DNA of 64,000 bases, taken from assembly GCF_004362245.1 (NCBI RefSeq), contig NZ_SNWM01000001.1, forward strand, positions 496,001 through 560,000. Reading direction: 5' to 3'. A program made the translations under genes and the position numbers. Below the pieces are notes generated by a model. The model was not told the DNA's origin and made no database searches. It worked only from the letters and a program-made list of their open reading frames with translations. This stretch comes from Pedobacter duraquae. Its GTDB lineage: Bacteria > Bacteroidota > Bacteroidia > Sphingobacteriales > Sphingobacteriaceae. This document shows positions 1 through 8,458 of the stretch, one piece after another; the first letter of the stretch is position 1; the number at the start of each line of letters is the position of its first letter.

Positions 1-270
1 TTCTGTAAAAAATGTGCTGTCCATATTTCTTGTTTAACAAAAGCTTTAATTTAATGAATCTGGTGAAAACCAATTATAACAACGCTACCCAATTTCTAAT
101 AGATTGATGGTTAGAATTAGAAATTCGGCGCTTTTAATTGACAGGCTATTTAAAATTACTTGTCGTTAAAAATATTAGTAGAAAACCTCGTTTTAGCTGT
201 CATAATCAAGACTTCATTATTCATAATCTTTCAGGAAGTAGAAGATTTGAGGAAGCAATAACTATTTGCT

Positions 271-1401
271 CTAATTCAAGCTTTTAAGTTCAGCATTCAA
301 TAATATGTCTAACTTTTCAGCAGAGATATTTCTAGCTACAATTTTACCGTTGGCGTCGAGCAAAAGATTTGACGGAATAGAAGGTATTAAGAATTTGGCT
401 AAAACCTGCTTATATTCTCCTGCGAGTTGCGTCCATTTTAATTTATCTGTTTTAATAGCTTCCAACCACGCATTTCTATCCTGATCGAGCGAAACGCTGA
501 TAAATTGAAATTTATTTTTACTATACTTGCTATACACTGAAGCAAGCAGTGGCATCTCTTGTCTACAGGGTACGCACCAGCTTGCCCAAAAATCAACCAA
601 AGTATATTTTCCTTTTTTTAGTAGGCTATTTACGCTTAAGATCTTATTATTGCGATCATGAAAATTCGTTTCAGGGAATTTTCCTCCGGTAGAGAGACTA
701 TCTATCCAGTATTCCGTCAGTCTTGCCCAGCTATCTTTCTTAAGCGAATCTGGTAATTGTTTAAAAGTGTCTTTTATGATGATCTCTGGAGCAGTTTGAA
801 TAATCTCAAATAAAATTTTACTATTAATAAAAGAATATGGGTGTGTTTTAATCCATTCCACAGTATAACCTAATTGCGTATTCATCCCTTTTAGCTCGGA
901 AGCTGCGAAAGCATTTTCCTTTTGTTTCAAGACTGCAGAATCAATTAATTTAGCACGACGGTAACTATCAAGTCTTGCTCGATCTCTCCTGTTATTTGTG
1001 AAATTACTATCAGCTCGAAGTTGGGTACGAAATGCATTCATGTCATCATACCCCTTATTTCCCTGGATAGTAACTATTTTGAGTGTACTGTCCTTAAGGA
1101 TAATATCTGCAATCCCGGGTCCCAAATCGAAATAAATCATATTTTCATTGTACTTCAAGAAATAAGTTTCCATTCCGGTCGCCTTCGCATCAAATGTAAA
1201 ATTCATGCGCTCAACCTGAGCGGTTCCAAGCAAGAATTCTTTCGTCTGGGCGTTCAAGATGCCTATTTTGATTTGTTTTACCCCGGGGTCATTCAGAAAT
1301 CTGCCACTGATTTTCAAAGGGGTTTGAGCTGACAAAGAATGACAAATAGATATAAGCAGGAACGGAAAAATTATAAAACTGTAGAACGATTTGCTAAGCA
1401 T
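271..1401 (-). CDS. TlpA-family thioredoxin-like protein with N-terminal DUF4369-like domain
   Basis: Periplasmic thiol-disulfide oxidoreductase of the Bacteroidota TlpA type. With the start at 1401 the protein begins with a clean signal peptide (MLSKSFYSFIIF... ending near SLSAQ); an in-frame ATG at 1437 would add 12 residues before it and is less likely. Residues about 28-115 look like DUF4369. The C-terminal ~140 residues are a thioredoxin fold with WCVPC (Cys276 and Cys279), followed by the cis-Pro region IPSIPS. Family role: reducing or resolving disulfides in exported proteins. It stands alone on the minus strand, with 439 nt of AT-rich DNA upstream. Family assignment is firm; the client is unknown. 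Confidence 0.85.
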   Translation of the reverse strand: MLSKSFYSFIIFPFLLISICHSLSAQTPLKISGRFLNDPGVKQIKIGILNAQTKEFLLGTAQVERMNFTFDAKATGMETYFLKYNENMIYFDLGPGIADIILKDSTLKIVTIQGNKGYDDMNAFRTQLRADSNFTNNRRDRARLDSYRRAKLIDSAVLKQKENAFAASELKGMNTQLGYTVEWIKTHPYSFINSKILFEIIQTAPEIIIKDTFKQLPDSLKKDSWARLTEYWIDSLSTGGKFPETNFHDRNNKILSVNSLLKKGKYTLVDFWASWCVPCRQEMPLLASVYSKYSKNKFQFISVSLDQDRNAWLEAIKTDKLKWTQLAGEYKQVLAKFLIPSIPSNLLLDANGKIVARNISAEKLDILLNAELKSLN

Positions 1402-1840
1402 ATTTAACTTATTTATTTTGAGGCATTTGACTGGCAAGATTAAAGAGCATTACCGGAGAAACAAAAGAAGGTGCCACTTCAAGAATTGCATCACCATTAG
1501 CTTACTACTTCCATGTAATATCTTGATGGCAGACTTGTTTCCAAATACGTTGAGATATTACAAATCGGACCATACTTTGAATTAGCACAATCGACCACCT
1601 ATTTACAAAGCAATATATTCATATTAAAACCCAAAATCGCACTTTTTTTAGGGAATAATTCAAAAAATTGAATTTATTTCACATAAAGTTAAACGTATAC
1701 TTACAATAAACGAGTTAAGAATTAAATAACACATTTTCAGCTATGACATGAGTACTTTTCATCGTTCTTTAACAATCAAAAGTGATTAAAACGAAACATA
1801 AAATTTAGTTCCATTAATTTCGGATTTATATCTTTAAACA
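1402..1840. other. AT-rich intergenic region
   Basis: This 439-nt stretch lies between two divergent genes. It is AT-rich, and I see no convincing ORF, RNA or repeat in it apart from a possible promoter just before 1841. Confidence 0.5.
1804..1836 (+). promoter_or_regulatory. Possible promoter of the 1841 gene
   Basis: TATCTTTA at 1829-1836 matches the -7 consensus TAnnTTTG at all but the last base. TTTA at 1804-1807 sits 21 nt upstream, where a degenerate -33 TTTG is expected. The start codon is only 5 nt further on, so the leader would be very short. Confidence 0.3.
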
Positions 1841-2491
1841 ATGAAACAATTTTATCTAATAGCATTGTTAATAACGATCTTTTGGTTTTCTGCGGTTAGT
1901 CAGGAAAAGATGATTGTTCATGAAGAGGATTGGACTGCTTATACTTATCAGGACGCTTCCAAAACAGTGTTATCTTTTAATAAACTACCCTCTAGCATAC
2001 AAAAGGAAGTTAAAATACTAATGGATGAATCTTTTTGGGGTTTAAAAGATTCTATTCATTTCGTGAATGCTCAAATTGTTGATGTTATCTCCTATCTTAA
2101 AGATGGTGATCCACATAAAAGACATTCGGTTGTCCCGAAGTATGAACTGAATTTTTATCTGAAAGATACTTCAGTAGGCATAAATCGTTATAATATAACA
2201 CTTCATTTAGACGATTATGGTCAAATACTAAAGCTTAATTGGCCAAGACATGGGGCGGGAAGTACAAAGATGTTTCTTTCCAGAAAGGCCATTCAAGAAT
2301 TCGCATTTAAAGAAGCAAATACGCGACATTACAATTTAAACAATTTTTTTGTAACCTTTGAATACAAGGAGACGTTTGACAGGCTTTGCTGGGAATTCTC
2401 TTTTTTAGTAAAGGAATTAGTAGGTGCTGCAGAATATAACTTTATTGTAGTCCCTTGGGATGAATTAACTTTAATTAATAGTACTAAATAG
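1841..2491 (+). CDS. Secreted protein of unknown function, faint PepSY-like pattern
   Basis: A 216-residue protein with a signal peptide (MKQFYLIALLITIFWFSAVSQ). I do not recognise the family. The second half alternates predicted strands and helices (LHLDDYGQILKLNW, then an Ala/Glu helix, then TFEYKETFDRLCWEFSF), which faintly recalls PepSY-like folds; this is only an impression. No catalytic motif, lipobox or transmembrane segment is visible beyond the signal. No co-directional neighbour lies close, so it is probably monocistronic. Coding is supported by the signal peptide, the long open frame and codon use like that of its surroundings. Confidence 0.6.
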   Translation: MKQFYLIALLITIFWFSAVSQEKMIVHEEDWTAYTYQDASKTVLSFNKLPSSIQKEVKILMDESFWGLKDSIHFVNAQIVDVISYLKDGDPHKRHSVVPKYELNFYLKDTSVGINRYNITLHLDDYGQILKLNWPRHGAGSTKMFLSRKAIQEFAFKEANTRHYNLNNFFVTFEYKETFDRLCWEFSFLVKELVGAAEYNFIVVPWDELTLINSTK

Positions 2492-2608
2492 CCCTCTATT
2501 ATAGCTATGAAATATTAAAAGCTCGCCGTGTTAGTTGAAAGGCTTTTTGGTCTCGACGGGAAATGAACTACATCTCCTTACTGATCACATTTGTTAATGT
2601 CAAATCCC

Positions 2609-3195
2609 CTAAATATTCGGATAAATCCAACACACACATAAAAACAACACCAACCCCAATCTCTTCCTCAAGATCTTCAACGCATAAACCATTTGCTTCT
2701 TCACCGTCTGCTCAGTGGTATTCATCAGCTCCGCAATCTCTTTATGACTCAAGTGTTGCCTCCTGCTCAAAATAAAAACCTGTTTCATCCGTGGCGGCAG
2801 TGCATCAATCTCCCTGTCAATAATTTCCTTTAACATATTCCCCTAACCCGATGATCAGTTTGAATCACCCCATGTTCGGCAAACTGTTTAATAGAATCGA
2901 TGTACTTGTTTTTAACCGATTGGTGTACAACCTTATTTAAAAACTGGTTATGCACACAGCTGTACAAATATCCGGAAAGGTTATGTCCAATCTGCAGCGT
3001 CTCACGCTTATCCCAAATCGTCGAAAACACTTCCTGAATCAAGTCCCTGGCCTCTTCCCTATTCTTAAGTTTGTTCCAGGCGTGGTTGTGTAAAATGAAT
3101 TTATAGCGGTTATAGATTTCAGCAAAAGCATGCTGATCACCGGCTTTTAAAAGTCCGGTTAAATCAGGATCAGTATAATTGCTGTAGTCTACCAT
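2609..3195 (-). pseudogene. FecI-type ECF sigma factor split by a -1 frameshift
   Basis: Two adjacent frames together make one Bacteroidota ECF sigma factor of ~195 residues. The first (2830-3195) carries region 2: DLTGLLKAGDQHAFAEIYNRY, then EARDLIQEVFSTIWDKRE. It ends in a short frame-shifted tail, RGIC. The second (2609-2836) carries region 4: ALPPRMKQVFILSRRQ and the helix-turn-helix LSHKEIAELMNTTEQTVKKQ, plus the usual hydrophobic tail. The frames differ by one base at the run reading AGGGGAAT on the minus strand; one added base joins them. No anti-sigma FecR gene or SusC pair follows. It could be a real inactivation, a sequencing error, or coupled reinitiation at the overlapping ATG. 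Confidence 0.8.
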
Positions 3196-3458
3196 AGGAT
3201 GCCCGCCTCAAACATAGCTAAATGTAGCAATTATTTTATTCCTCCCCGTTTGTTGCCCTAAAAACACCTTCGCTACCTTGCACCGCGTAAACTATAGTAT
3301 CATAAGCAAACCACCTAAACCCGTCAAAAACCTCGGTAAATACACGAAATATCGTCAAGAATTAACCAATAAAAATCCGCTAATCAACTCAAATTAAACA
3401 AGTTAATTTTAGGTCTGATTTTAGTAAACCCCATTATTGAACCTAACAAATCCTAACG

Positions 3459-3692
3459 ATGAAACTTTCAAAAAAACAGGCCGACATCGTATTCATAATT
3501 CTGGTTTCTATTTGTACTACCGCGATATTGAGCTTCGGGATTTTATGCACACACCATGCAATAGACAGGGAGTTCTTCACCCTTTGGAGACCCGATTTTA
3601 TCTCCGGATGTTTGATCTCAATTCCCACAGGATTTATCCTGAACCCATTACTTAAAAAACTAATAGACCATTACACAGAAAAGGATAATTAA
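3459..3692 (+). CDS. DUF2798 family small membrane protein
   Basis: A 77-residue protein with two hydrophobic segments (about 9-30 and 44-64). The start MKLSKKQADIVFIILVS and the ISGCLISIPTGFILNPLLKKLID stretch resemble DUF2798 proteins, which are short two-helix membrane proteins without an assigned reaction. It lies 23 nt before the cupin gene on the same strand, so the two may be co-transcribed. Recognition is by overall pattern, not by a catalytic motif. Confidence 0.7.
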   Translation: MKLSKKQADIVFIILVSICTTAILSFGILCTHHAIDREFFTLWRPDFISGCLISIPTGFILNPLLKKLIDHYTEKDN

Positions 3693-3715
3693 TATAAATA
3701 CTACCTTTACCACCC

Positions 3716-4081
3716 ATGATCAGAGCCATTCATCTTTATACCGGAGCCGACGGAAATTCTCATTTTACCCACGGAAGTATCAGCGAAGGCGCATTGTTAC
3801 AAGCGGATCGCACGCTATTCAAAGAAACTGCAGCGCAATCTACTTACGACTGGCATACCGCCCCTTTTACACAATACGTTATCACCCTATCGGGAATTCT
3901 TGAATTTGAAACCAAAAACGGAGCAACATTTACGCTGCATCCCGGGGATGTATTAGTTGCCACCGACACCACAGGTACCGGACATAAATGGAAACTCATC
4001 AACGATGAGCCCTGGAAACGCGTTTATATTGTTTTTGAAGAAGGGGCCAACACATATTTCGTGGCCGACGAACAACAATAA
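3716..4081 (+). CDS. Cupin-domain protein
   Basis: A 121-residue single-domain cupin. The first motif region is YDWHTAPFTQYVITLSGILEFET and the second is HPGDVLVATDTTGTGHKW, the conserved barrel strands in order. His53-like and His-Lys-Trp positions could bind a metal, but the usual HxH pair is not complete, so an enzymatic role is uncertain. It has no signal peptide and is probably cytosolic. TACCTTTA at 3702-3709, close to the -7 consensus TAnnTTTG, lies 6 nt before the ATG. The gene may therefore have its own promoter despite the close DUF2798 neighbour. Confidence 0.75.
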   Translation: MIRAIHLYTGADGNSHFTHGSISEGALLQADRTLFKETAAQSTYDWHTAPFTQYVITLSGILEFETKNGATFTLHPGDVLVATDTTGTGHKWKLINDEPWKRVYIVFEEGANTYFVADEQQ

Positions 4082-4098
4082 AACAGTAACCCGAAGGG

Positions 4099-4419
4099 TT
4101 AGTGATGCACCATCTTGTAAATCTGCTGCATATACGCAGCCTGACTCAATGCTGAAAAAAATTCATGCCACTCTACCCGCGTAAAACACAAACTGATATC
4201 CGGAAAGGGCGAAGCTAATACCACGATCTCTGTACCATCCGGATGATATTCGATGTAATCATCAAATTCAAGCTGTCTTGTTGCATTGATAAAAGCATGG
4301 AACTGCTCAACAGAGAAGGTCATCAAAACGCTTCTGTTCCATACGTTCACAATTTTACAATTAACGCAGTGGGTAACACAAATATCTCCCTCGCGACTGA
4401 TTACTGTAGGTTTACACAT
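4099..4419 (-). CDS. Small conserved Cys-containing protein (DUF6686-like)
   Basis: A 106-residue protein without signal or membrane segment. The N-terminus has four cysteines: one after the start Met, one in GDICVTHC, and the VTHCVNCKIVNVW CxxC pair. The rest is LMTFSVEQFHAFI...YHPDGTEIVVLASP. It resembles Bacteroidota DUF6686 proteins; I am fairly but not fully sure of that number. The function is unknown. The four Cys could bind a metal or an Fe-S cluster (inference). A Fur-like 23-bp palindrome lies 63 nt upstream of the start, suggesting metal-responsive control. It is convergent with the cupin gene. Confidence 0.65.
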   Translation of the reverse strand: MCKPTVISREGDICVTHCVNCKIVNVWNRSVLMTFSVEQFHAFINATRQLEFDDYIEYHPDGTEIVVLASPFPDISLCFTRVEWHEFFSALSQAAYMQQIYKMVHH

Positions 4420-4481
4420 AGAATCCTGGTTTAGTATCGATGCTGTTGATGCATTGAACAGCCTTATTACAAAGAATGATA

Positions 4482-4504
4482 TTATTTAGAATAATTCCAA
4501 ATAA
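4482..4504. promoter_or_regulatory. 23-bp near-perfect palindrome, Fur-family-like operator
   Basis: Arms TTATTTAGAAT and ATTCCAAATAA flank a central A; 10 of 11 arm positions pair. The inner part is TTAGAAT-A-ATTCCAA, a 7-1-7 layout like Fur/PerR boxes. The sequence at 4481-4496 is the exact reverse complement of AATTATTCTAAATAAT at 14849-14864. It lies upstream of the small Cys-containing gene starting at 4419. The regulator is inferred, not seen. Confidence 0.55.
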
Positions 4505-4575
4505 AATGATACATTCGAAAATAAAAATAATTGGGTTCGTAAAATTTAGTTTTTGGTTGATGAAAGTATTGATTC

Positions 4576-4701
4576 ATGTATTCCTTACTCAGCTGGCTGG
4601 TAAAGGCTGAGCACAGCGGACATATCATCCAGGCCAGCGAACCACAGCTGATTATTGACCAGATTAACCTCGTTTTAAAAAAGACAAACCTTTATAAATA
4701 A
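4576..4701 (+). pseudogene. C-terminal remnant of an alpha/beta hydrolase
   Basis: This 41-codon frame ends KAEHSGHIIQASEPQLIID followed by an INLVLKK helix. That is the shape of the C-terminal strand-loop-helix of alpha/beta hydrolases, with catalytic His in SGH and the usual QxSEPQLIIDxI tail. Upstream DNA is AT-rich and holds no matching body, so the rest of the gene seems to have been deleted. The match is by eye and the piece is short. Confidence 0.5.
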
Positions 4702-4784
4702 TTAATCTAATTATCATTACCAATCAAACTCGTGCTTACTGAAGAAGTTTATATAAATTTCGTCCCGAAACTATCTATCAAAAA

Positions 4785-5150
4785 ATGAGCATCCATATAG
4801 GCCTAATGATCTGGAAAGAAATGAAGCAGCAACAGACCTCTGTTGCCACTTTGGCTGAGTCGCTGGAAATCAGCAAAAACAAACTACAGACTATCCTCAA
4901 CAGTAAGTCTATAGAAACAGAGCTGCTCCTAAAAATCAGCGAACAATTAAAGTTCAACTTCTTCGAAATGTATGAGAATGAAGCTTTAATCAAAACGCTG
5001 AAAAGTCAGTCCAAACAGGAAGCCGATCTGGAAATTGAACGCTTAAAAAGCCTGATCATCGAGAAAAATAAAATCATTGATCTGAAAGATCAGCTGCTCA
5101 AAACACAAACGCATATCAACACGCTCATGGAACGTGGACAGTACCGTTAG
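4785..5150 (+). CDS. Small XRE-like DNA-binding protein with C-terminal coiled coil
   Basis: A 121-residue protein in two parts. Residues about 4-65 form a helix-turn-helix of lambda-repressor type: SVATLAESLEISKNKLQTILNS, then a SIETELLLKISEQLKFNFFEMY tail as in XRE proteins. Residues about 70-115 are highly charged with heptad-like spacing (LEIERLKSLIIEKNKIIDLKDQLLK), a coiled coil likely to dimerise the protein. No ligand domain is seen. It is probably a cytosolic transcription regulator; targets are unknown. An 11-bp inverted repeat 32 nt after the stop may end its transcript. Confidence 0.65.
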   Translation: MSIHIGLMIWKEMKQQQTSVATLAESLEISKNKLQTILNSKSIETELLLKISEQLKFNFFEMYENEALIKTLKSQSKQEADLEIERLKSLIIEKNKIIDLKDQLLKTQTHINTLMERGQYR

Positions 5151-5181
5151 TCACCAAAATCGCTAAATAATTTGTATACAG

Positions 5182-5218
5182 ATTATTTTAGGTATCAAAT
5201 TTACAACCCTAAAATAAT
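5182..5218. terminator. AT-rich inverted repeat, candidate terminator
   Basis: ATTATTTTAGG (5182-5192) and CCTAAAATAAT (5208-5218) form a perfect 11-bp stem with a 15-nt loop, 32 nt after the stop at 5150. There is no long T tract, so termination is plausible but not certain. An operator is the alternative. Confidence 0.4.
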
Positions 5219-5394
5219 TAAGGTAATTTACTGATAAACTTAAGCCCACCTCTTTCGGGATTTATTCGAATTTTGTCGAACGAGGTACGAAGAAGATCCG
5301 GATCAGGATGGGAGAAAGTGCGGATAAATTTGACGAGATGCTTTAGTTCCGATTTCCTAAATATTTTTAGGATGCCAGGCCCGAAATTATTCAC
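5218..5394 (-). CDS. Possible 58-residue ORF with GTG start, or an intergenic repeat
   Basis: This minus-strand frame runs from GTG at 5394 to TAA at 5218. Its product would include NNFGPGILKIFRKSELKHL, then FSHPDPDLLRTSFDKIRI. It has no ATG and no clear ribosome-binding site. It starts 30 nt downstream of the RND gene on the same strand. The DNA also holds small palindromes (GATCCGGATC near 5300, and TTCGA/TCGAA arms near 5268-5283), which fits a dispersed intergenic repeat as well as a gene. I cannot tell these apart here. Confidence 0.25.
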   Translation of the reverse strand: MNNFGPGILKIFRKSELKHLVKFIRTFSHPDPDLLRTSFDKIRINPERGGLKFISKLP

Positions 5395-5423
5395 ATAACA
5401 ACCACGCTAAGACACTAGATTTT

Positions 5424-8400
5424 TCAGATCCTCCAGTCACTATATAGCTTTCTGATCAGACTTGGCAGTACAACCAGCAGCAATGGCAAAGCAATAATAA
5501 AACCGCCAATAACAGCAATTGCCAAAGGCTGATGCAGCTGTGCTCCTGCTCCAATGCCCAAGGCCAACGGCAACAAAGCAATAATCGCGCCCAGCGCAGT
5601 CATCAGTTTAGGTCTTAACCGAGTAGAAATTGCATAAGTAATAGCCTCATCTACAGACTTTGTAAGCAACGATTCTTTAAACTGGAGGAAAGTAAAAATA
5701 GCGTTCTCTCCTATAATGCCGACGATCATAATCAATCCCGTATAACTGCCAACATTGAGTGGCGTATGGGTTGAAATCAAGGCCAGATAACTTCCAGAAA
5801 TCCCTAATACCGAGATCAGCAGAATCAGAAAGGCAATTTTGAAATCTTTAAAAAGAAATAGAATCACCGTAAACACCAACAAACTGGAAGCGATCAATAT
5901 GGTAAGCAGTTCGGCAAACGACTGTTTCTGCTCCCTGAAAGCACCGCCATATTCGATGTGATAGCCCGAAGGCAGATTCACCTTTGTATTCACTGTAGCC
6001 TGAATATCCTTCATCACACTACCCAAATCCCGCTTATCGAGTCGCGCGGTAACAGCGCCTATCGTTTGCAGGTTCTCTCGCGAAACTTCTGCGCTTCCCG
6101 CCTGAAGATCTACCTGAGCCAGGTTCTGGATAGGTATGGCAGTACCATCCGGAAGAAAAATCTTCAGGTTAGCAATATCTGACACACCAAAATTGCGGCT
6201 GCCAGGGTAAACCATCCGGATCGGCGACAGCTGTTGTTTGTCGTACATATCCCCTATTACACTACCCTGCATCGCAGTTTGCAGCTGAGCCTGGAAGGAT
6301 GCCGGGGTAACCCCATACTGTGCCAGTATCCCGTACCGGGGCTGGATATTTACCGTTGGCCCGGACAATACAATCCCGTCAAACACATCGGCCGTGCCCG
6401 GAACTTTCGAAATCAGCGCCGCCACTTGTTTGGAAAGCACCTGTAGCTTTTTTTGATCGTTCCCGAATATTTTAACTTCAATAGGTTGGGTAGAGCTCAT
6501 CAGATCGCCCAGCATATCCCCGATCACCTGACCAAAATCTACAACCAATGCGGGCTGGGTATTTTCAATATGTTCCCTGATCTCAGCTATAACTTCATCG
6601 GTGGTCTTGCTTCTGTTGTGCTTCAGCTGGATCAGGTAATCACCGGTATTGGGTTCAGTAATAAAAAAGCCCATCTGCGTGCCCGTTCTTCTAGAATAGG
6701 CCTCAACTTCGGGAATCTTCACAATTTCTTTTTCTACTTCTTTCAGCATCCGGTCTGTTTCTTCCAGGGAGGTGCCCGGCGGCGATGCGTAGTCCAAAAC
6801 AATACTGCCTTCGTCCATTTCCGGCAAGAAACCAGTCTCCAGTCTCGGGTAAGCAAGCACAATAGACAAACTGAGCAACAGCATAAAAATATAGCTGATA
6901 TAGGGTCTTTCAATAAAATAATGTACCCAGTTCTGGTTTTTCACTTCGTGGAAGGTTTCGGATCTGCCTGTCATGTTACCCGCAGCATTTTTTGTAAGCA
7001 GCAGGTAAATTACCGGCAGGCCGATCCAGGTAACCAGGAAGGAACAAACCAGCGTGATGATCATGGTATTCGTCATGACCTGGAAATAGGACCCAGCAAC
7101 GCCCGTCATCAGTACAAAGGGAATAAATATCACGATTGTACTGATGGATGAACCCAACATCGCAGGAAAAAGATAGCTAATGGCCTTACTCAGCAAACTT
7201 ACTGTAGGCTCTTCGGGATGTTCTTCATGGGTTCGGTGAATCTGTTCTACCACCACAATAGCATCATCGATAATCAGCCCGATAGCAGCTGCGATAGCGC
7301 CCAGCGTCATGATGTTCAAGGAATAGCCAATACCATACAACACAATAACGGTGAGGCATAAGGTGATTGGAATCGTGATCAGAATGGTGGCACTCGCCTT
7401 CATCGACCGTAAAAAAAGTATCGCAACAACAATAGCCAGGGCCAAACCTACCAATAGGCTATCACGCACGCTTTTAACCGACTCATTTACAAAATCTGCC
7501 TGCACATAATAAGGTTTGATGGAAACTCCCGCAGGCAATATCTTTTTAAGTTGCACCACTTTAGCTGATATCTCCCCTGAAAGATCAATCAGATTGGCAT
7601 TGGGTTGTTTAATCACAGCAATCAGGATTCCATCTTTCCCGTTGGCATTAATGCGGGTGTATTCTACACTTTGCTGAATGTTGACCGTGGCAATATCGGC
7701 AACTCTTATAATTCTGTTTCCTTTTCTGGCCAGCACCAGTTCTTCCAGATCGTTTTTAGTTTTTACGGTGGCATCTGTGACTGATAGATACAGAAAGTTA
7801 TGATCGGCCAGGTACCCGTTTGATTTGATGAAATTGGTCTGCGCCAAAGCCGCAGAGATCTGATCGGGCGATATGCCTAGCGCCTGCATTTTCTGGGCGT
7901 CCAGGTTGAGCCAATATTCCTTGCTCTTGCCACCAATAACGCGGATTTCTGAAACACCATCAACCTGGAAAAGGAATGGCTTGACGGTATAGGTCGCTAT
8001 TTTTTTAAGTTCGGCGGGCGAATAATTGTGACTTTCCAGACTATATCCGCTAACGGGAAGAATGGAGGGGTTCATTTTCTCGACAGTGATATTTACCCCT
8101 GCAGGCAGTGTTGCTGAGATCTTGGCAATCTGTGCTTCAATGCGCTGCTGACTTAAGTCCATATCCGAACCGGGATTCATATAGGCAGAAAGTTCACAGC
8201 TACCACGACTGGTCTTGCTCCGCACCAATTGCAGATCAGGCACTTGTTTGACGGCGTTTTCTAAGGGTCGCGTTACGGTAACCACCATCTTATCCACAGG
8301 CTGCAGCTCTGCCTCAGCAATGATTTTGATCTTTGGAAAGGTGATCTCGGGAAATAATCCGGTCTTCAATTGTTGGAAAGAATAGACCCCGCCCACCAGC

Positions 8401-8456
8401 AAAATGACAAGCACCGCCAGTACCGGATTTTTATGGGTGATAAAAAAGTTTTTCAT
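5424..8456 (-). CDS. RND efflux transporter, inner-membrane permease
   Basis: A 1010-residue RND pump subunit, the usual length of the AcrB/MexB/CzcA superfamily. Features in order: an N-terminal helix (NPVLAVLVILLVGGVYSF); a periplasmic porter domain; a first membrane block including GLIIDDAIVVVEQ with the proton-relay Asp pair at 397-398; a second periplasmic half; and a final membrane block ending LLLVVLPSLIRKLYSDW. The Asp-Asp pair favours a drug/hydrophobe-type exporter over a CzcA metal pump, but the substrate is unknown. It starts 2 nt after the adaptor gene, as last gene of the four-gene operon that begins with PAP2 at 11434. That operon carries the shared 19-bp box. Confidence 0.93.
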   Translation of the reverse strand: MKNFFITHKNPVLAVLVILLVGGVYSFQQLKTGLFPEITFPKIKIIAEAELQPVDKMVVTVTRPLENAVKQVPDLQLVRSKTSRGSCELSAYMNPGSDMDLSQQRIEAQIAKISATLPAGVNITVEKMNPSILPVSGYSLESHNYSPAELKKIATYTVKPFLFQVDGVSEIRVIGGKSKEYWLNLDAQKMQALGISPDQISAALAQTNFIKSNGYLADHNFLYLSVTDATVKTKNDLEELVLARKGNRIIRVADIATVNIQQSVEYTRINANGKDGILIAVIKQPNANLIDLSGEISAKVVQLKKILPAGVSIKPYYVQADFVNESVKSVRDSLLVGLALAIVVAILFLRSMKASATILITIPITLCLTVIVLYGIGYSLNIMTLGAIAAAIGLIIDDAIVVVEQIHRTHEEHPEEPTVSLLSKAISYLFPAMLGSSISTIVIFIPFVLMTGVAGSYFQVMTNTMIITLVCSFLVTWIGLPVIYLLLTKNAAGNMTGRSETFHEVKNQNWVHYFIERPYISYIFMLLLSLSIVLAYPRLETGFLPEMDEGSIVLDYASPPGTSLEETDRMLKEVEKEIVKIPEVEAYSRRTGTQMGFFITEPNTGDYLIQLKHNRSKTTDEVIAEIREHIENTQPALVVDFGQVIGDMLGDLMSSTQPIEVKIFGNDQKKLQVLSKQVAALISKVPGTADVFDGIVLSGPTVNIQPRYGILAQYGVTPASFQAQLQTAMQGSVIGDMYDKQQLSPIRMVYPGSRNFGVSDIANLKIFLPDGTAIPIQNLAQVDLQAGSAEVSRENLQTIGAVTARLDKRDLGSVMKDIQATVNTKVNLPSGYHIEYGGAFREQKQSFAELLTILIASSLLVFTVILFLFKDFKIAFLILLISVLGISGSYLALISTHTPLNVGSYTGLIMIVGIIGENAIFTFLQFKESLLTKSVDEAITYAISTRLRPKLMTALGAIIALLPLALGIGAGAQLHQPLAIAVIGGFIIALPLLLVVLPSLIRKLYSDWRI

Positions 8457-8458
8457 GG

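Noticed and set aside
4087..4101. TAACCC-GAA-GGGTTA hairpin between cupin and the small Cys protein
   Set aside because: Only six base pairs, no T tract, and it overlaps a stop codon; too weak to call a terminator.
6453..7151. 232-residue plus-strand frame inside the RND gene
   Set aside because: It is fully antisense to a conserved permease and has low-complexity wording without any domain.
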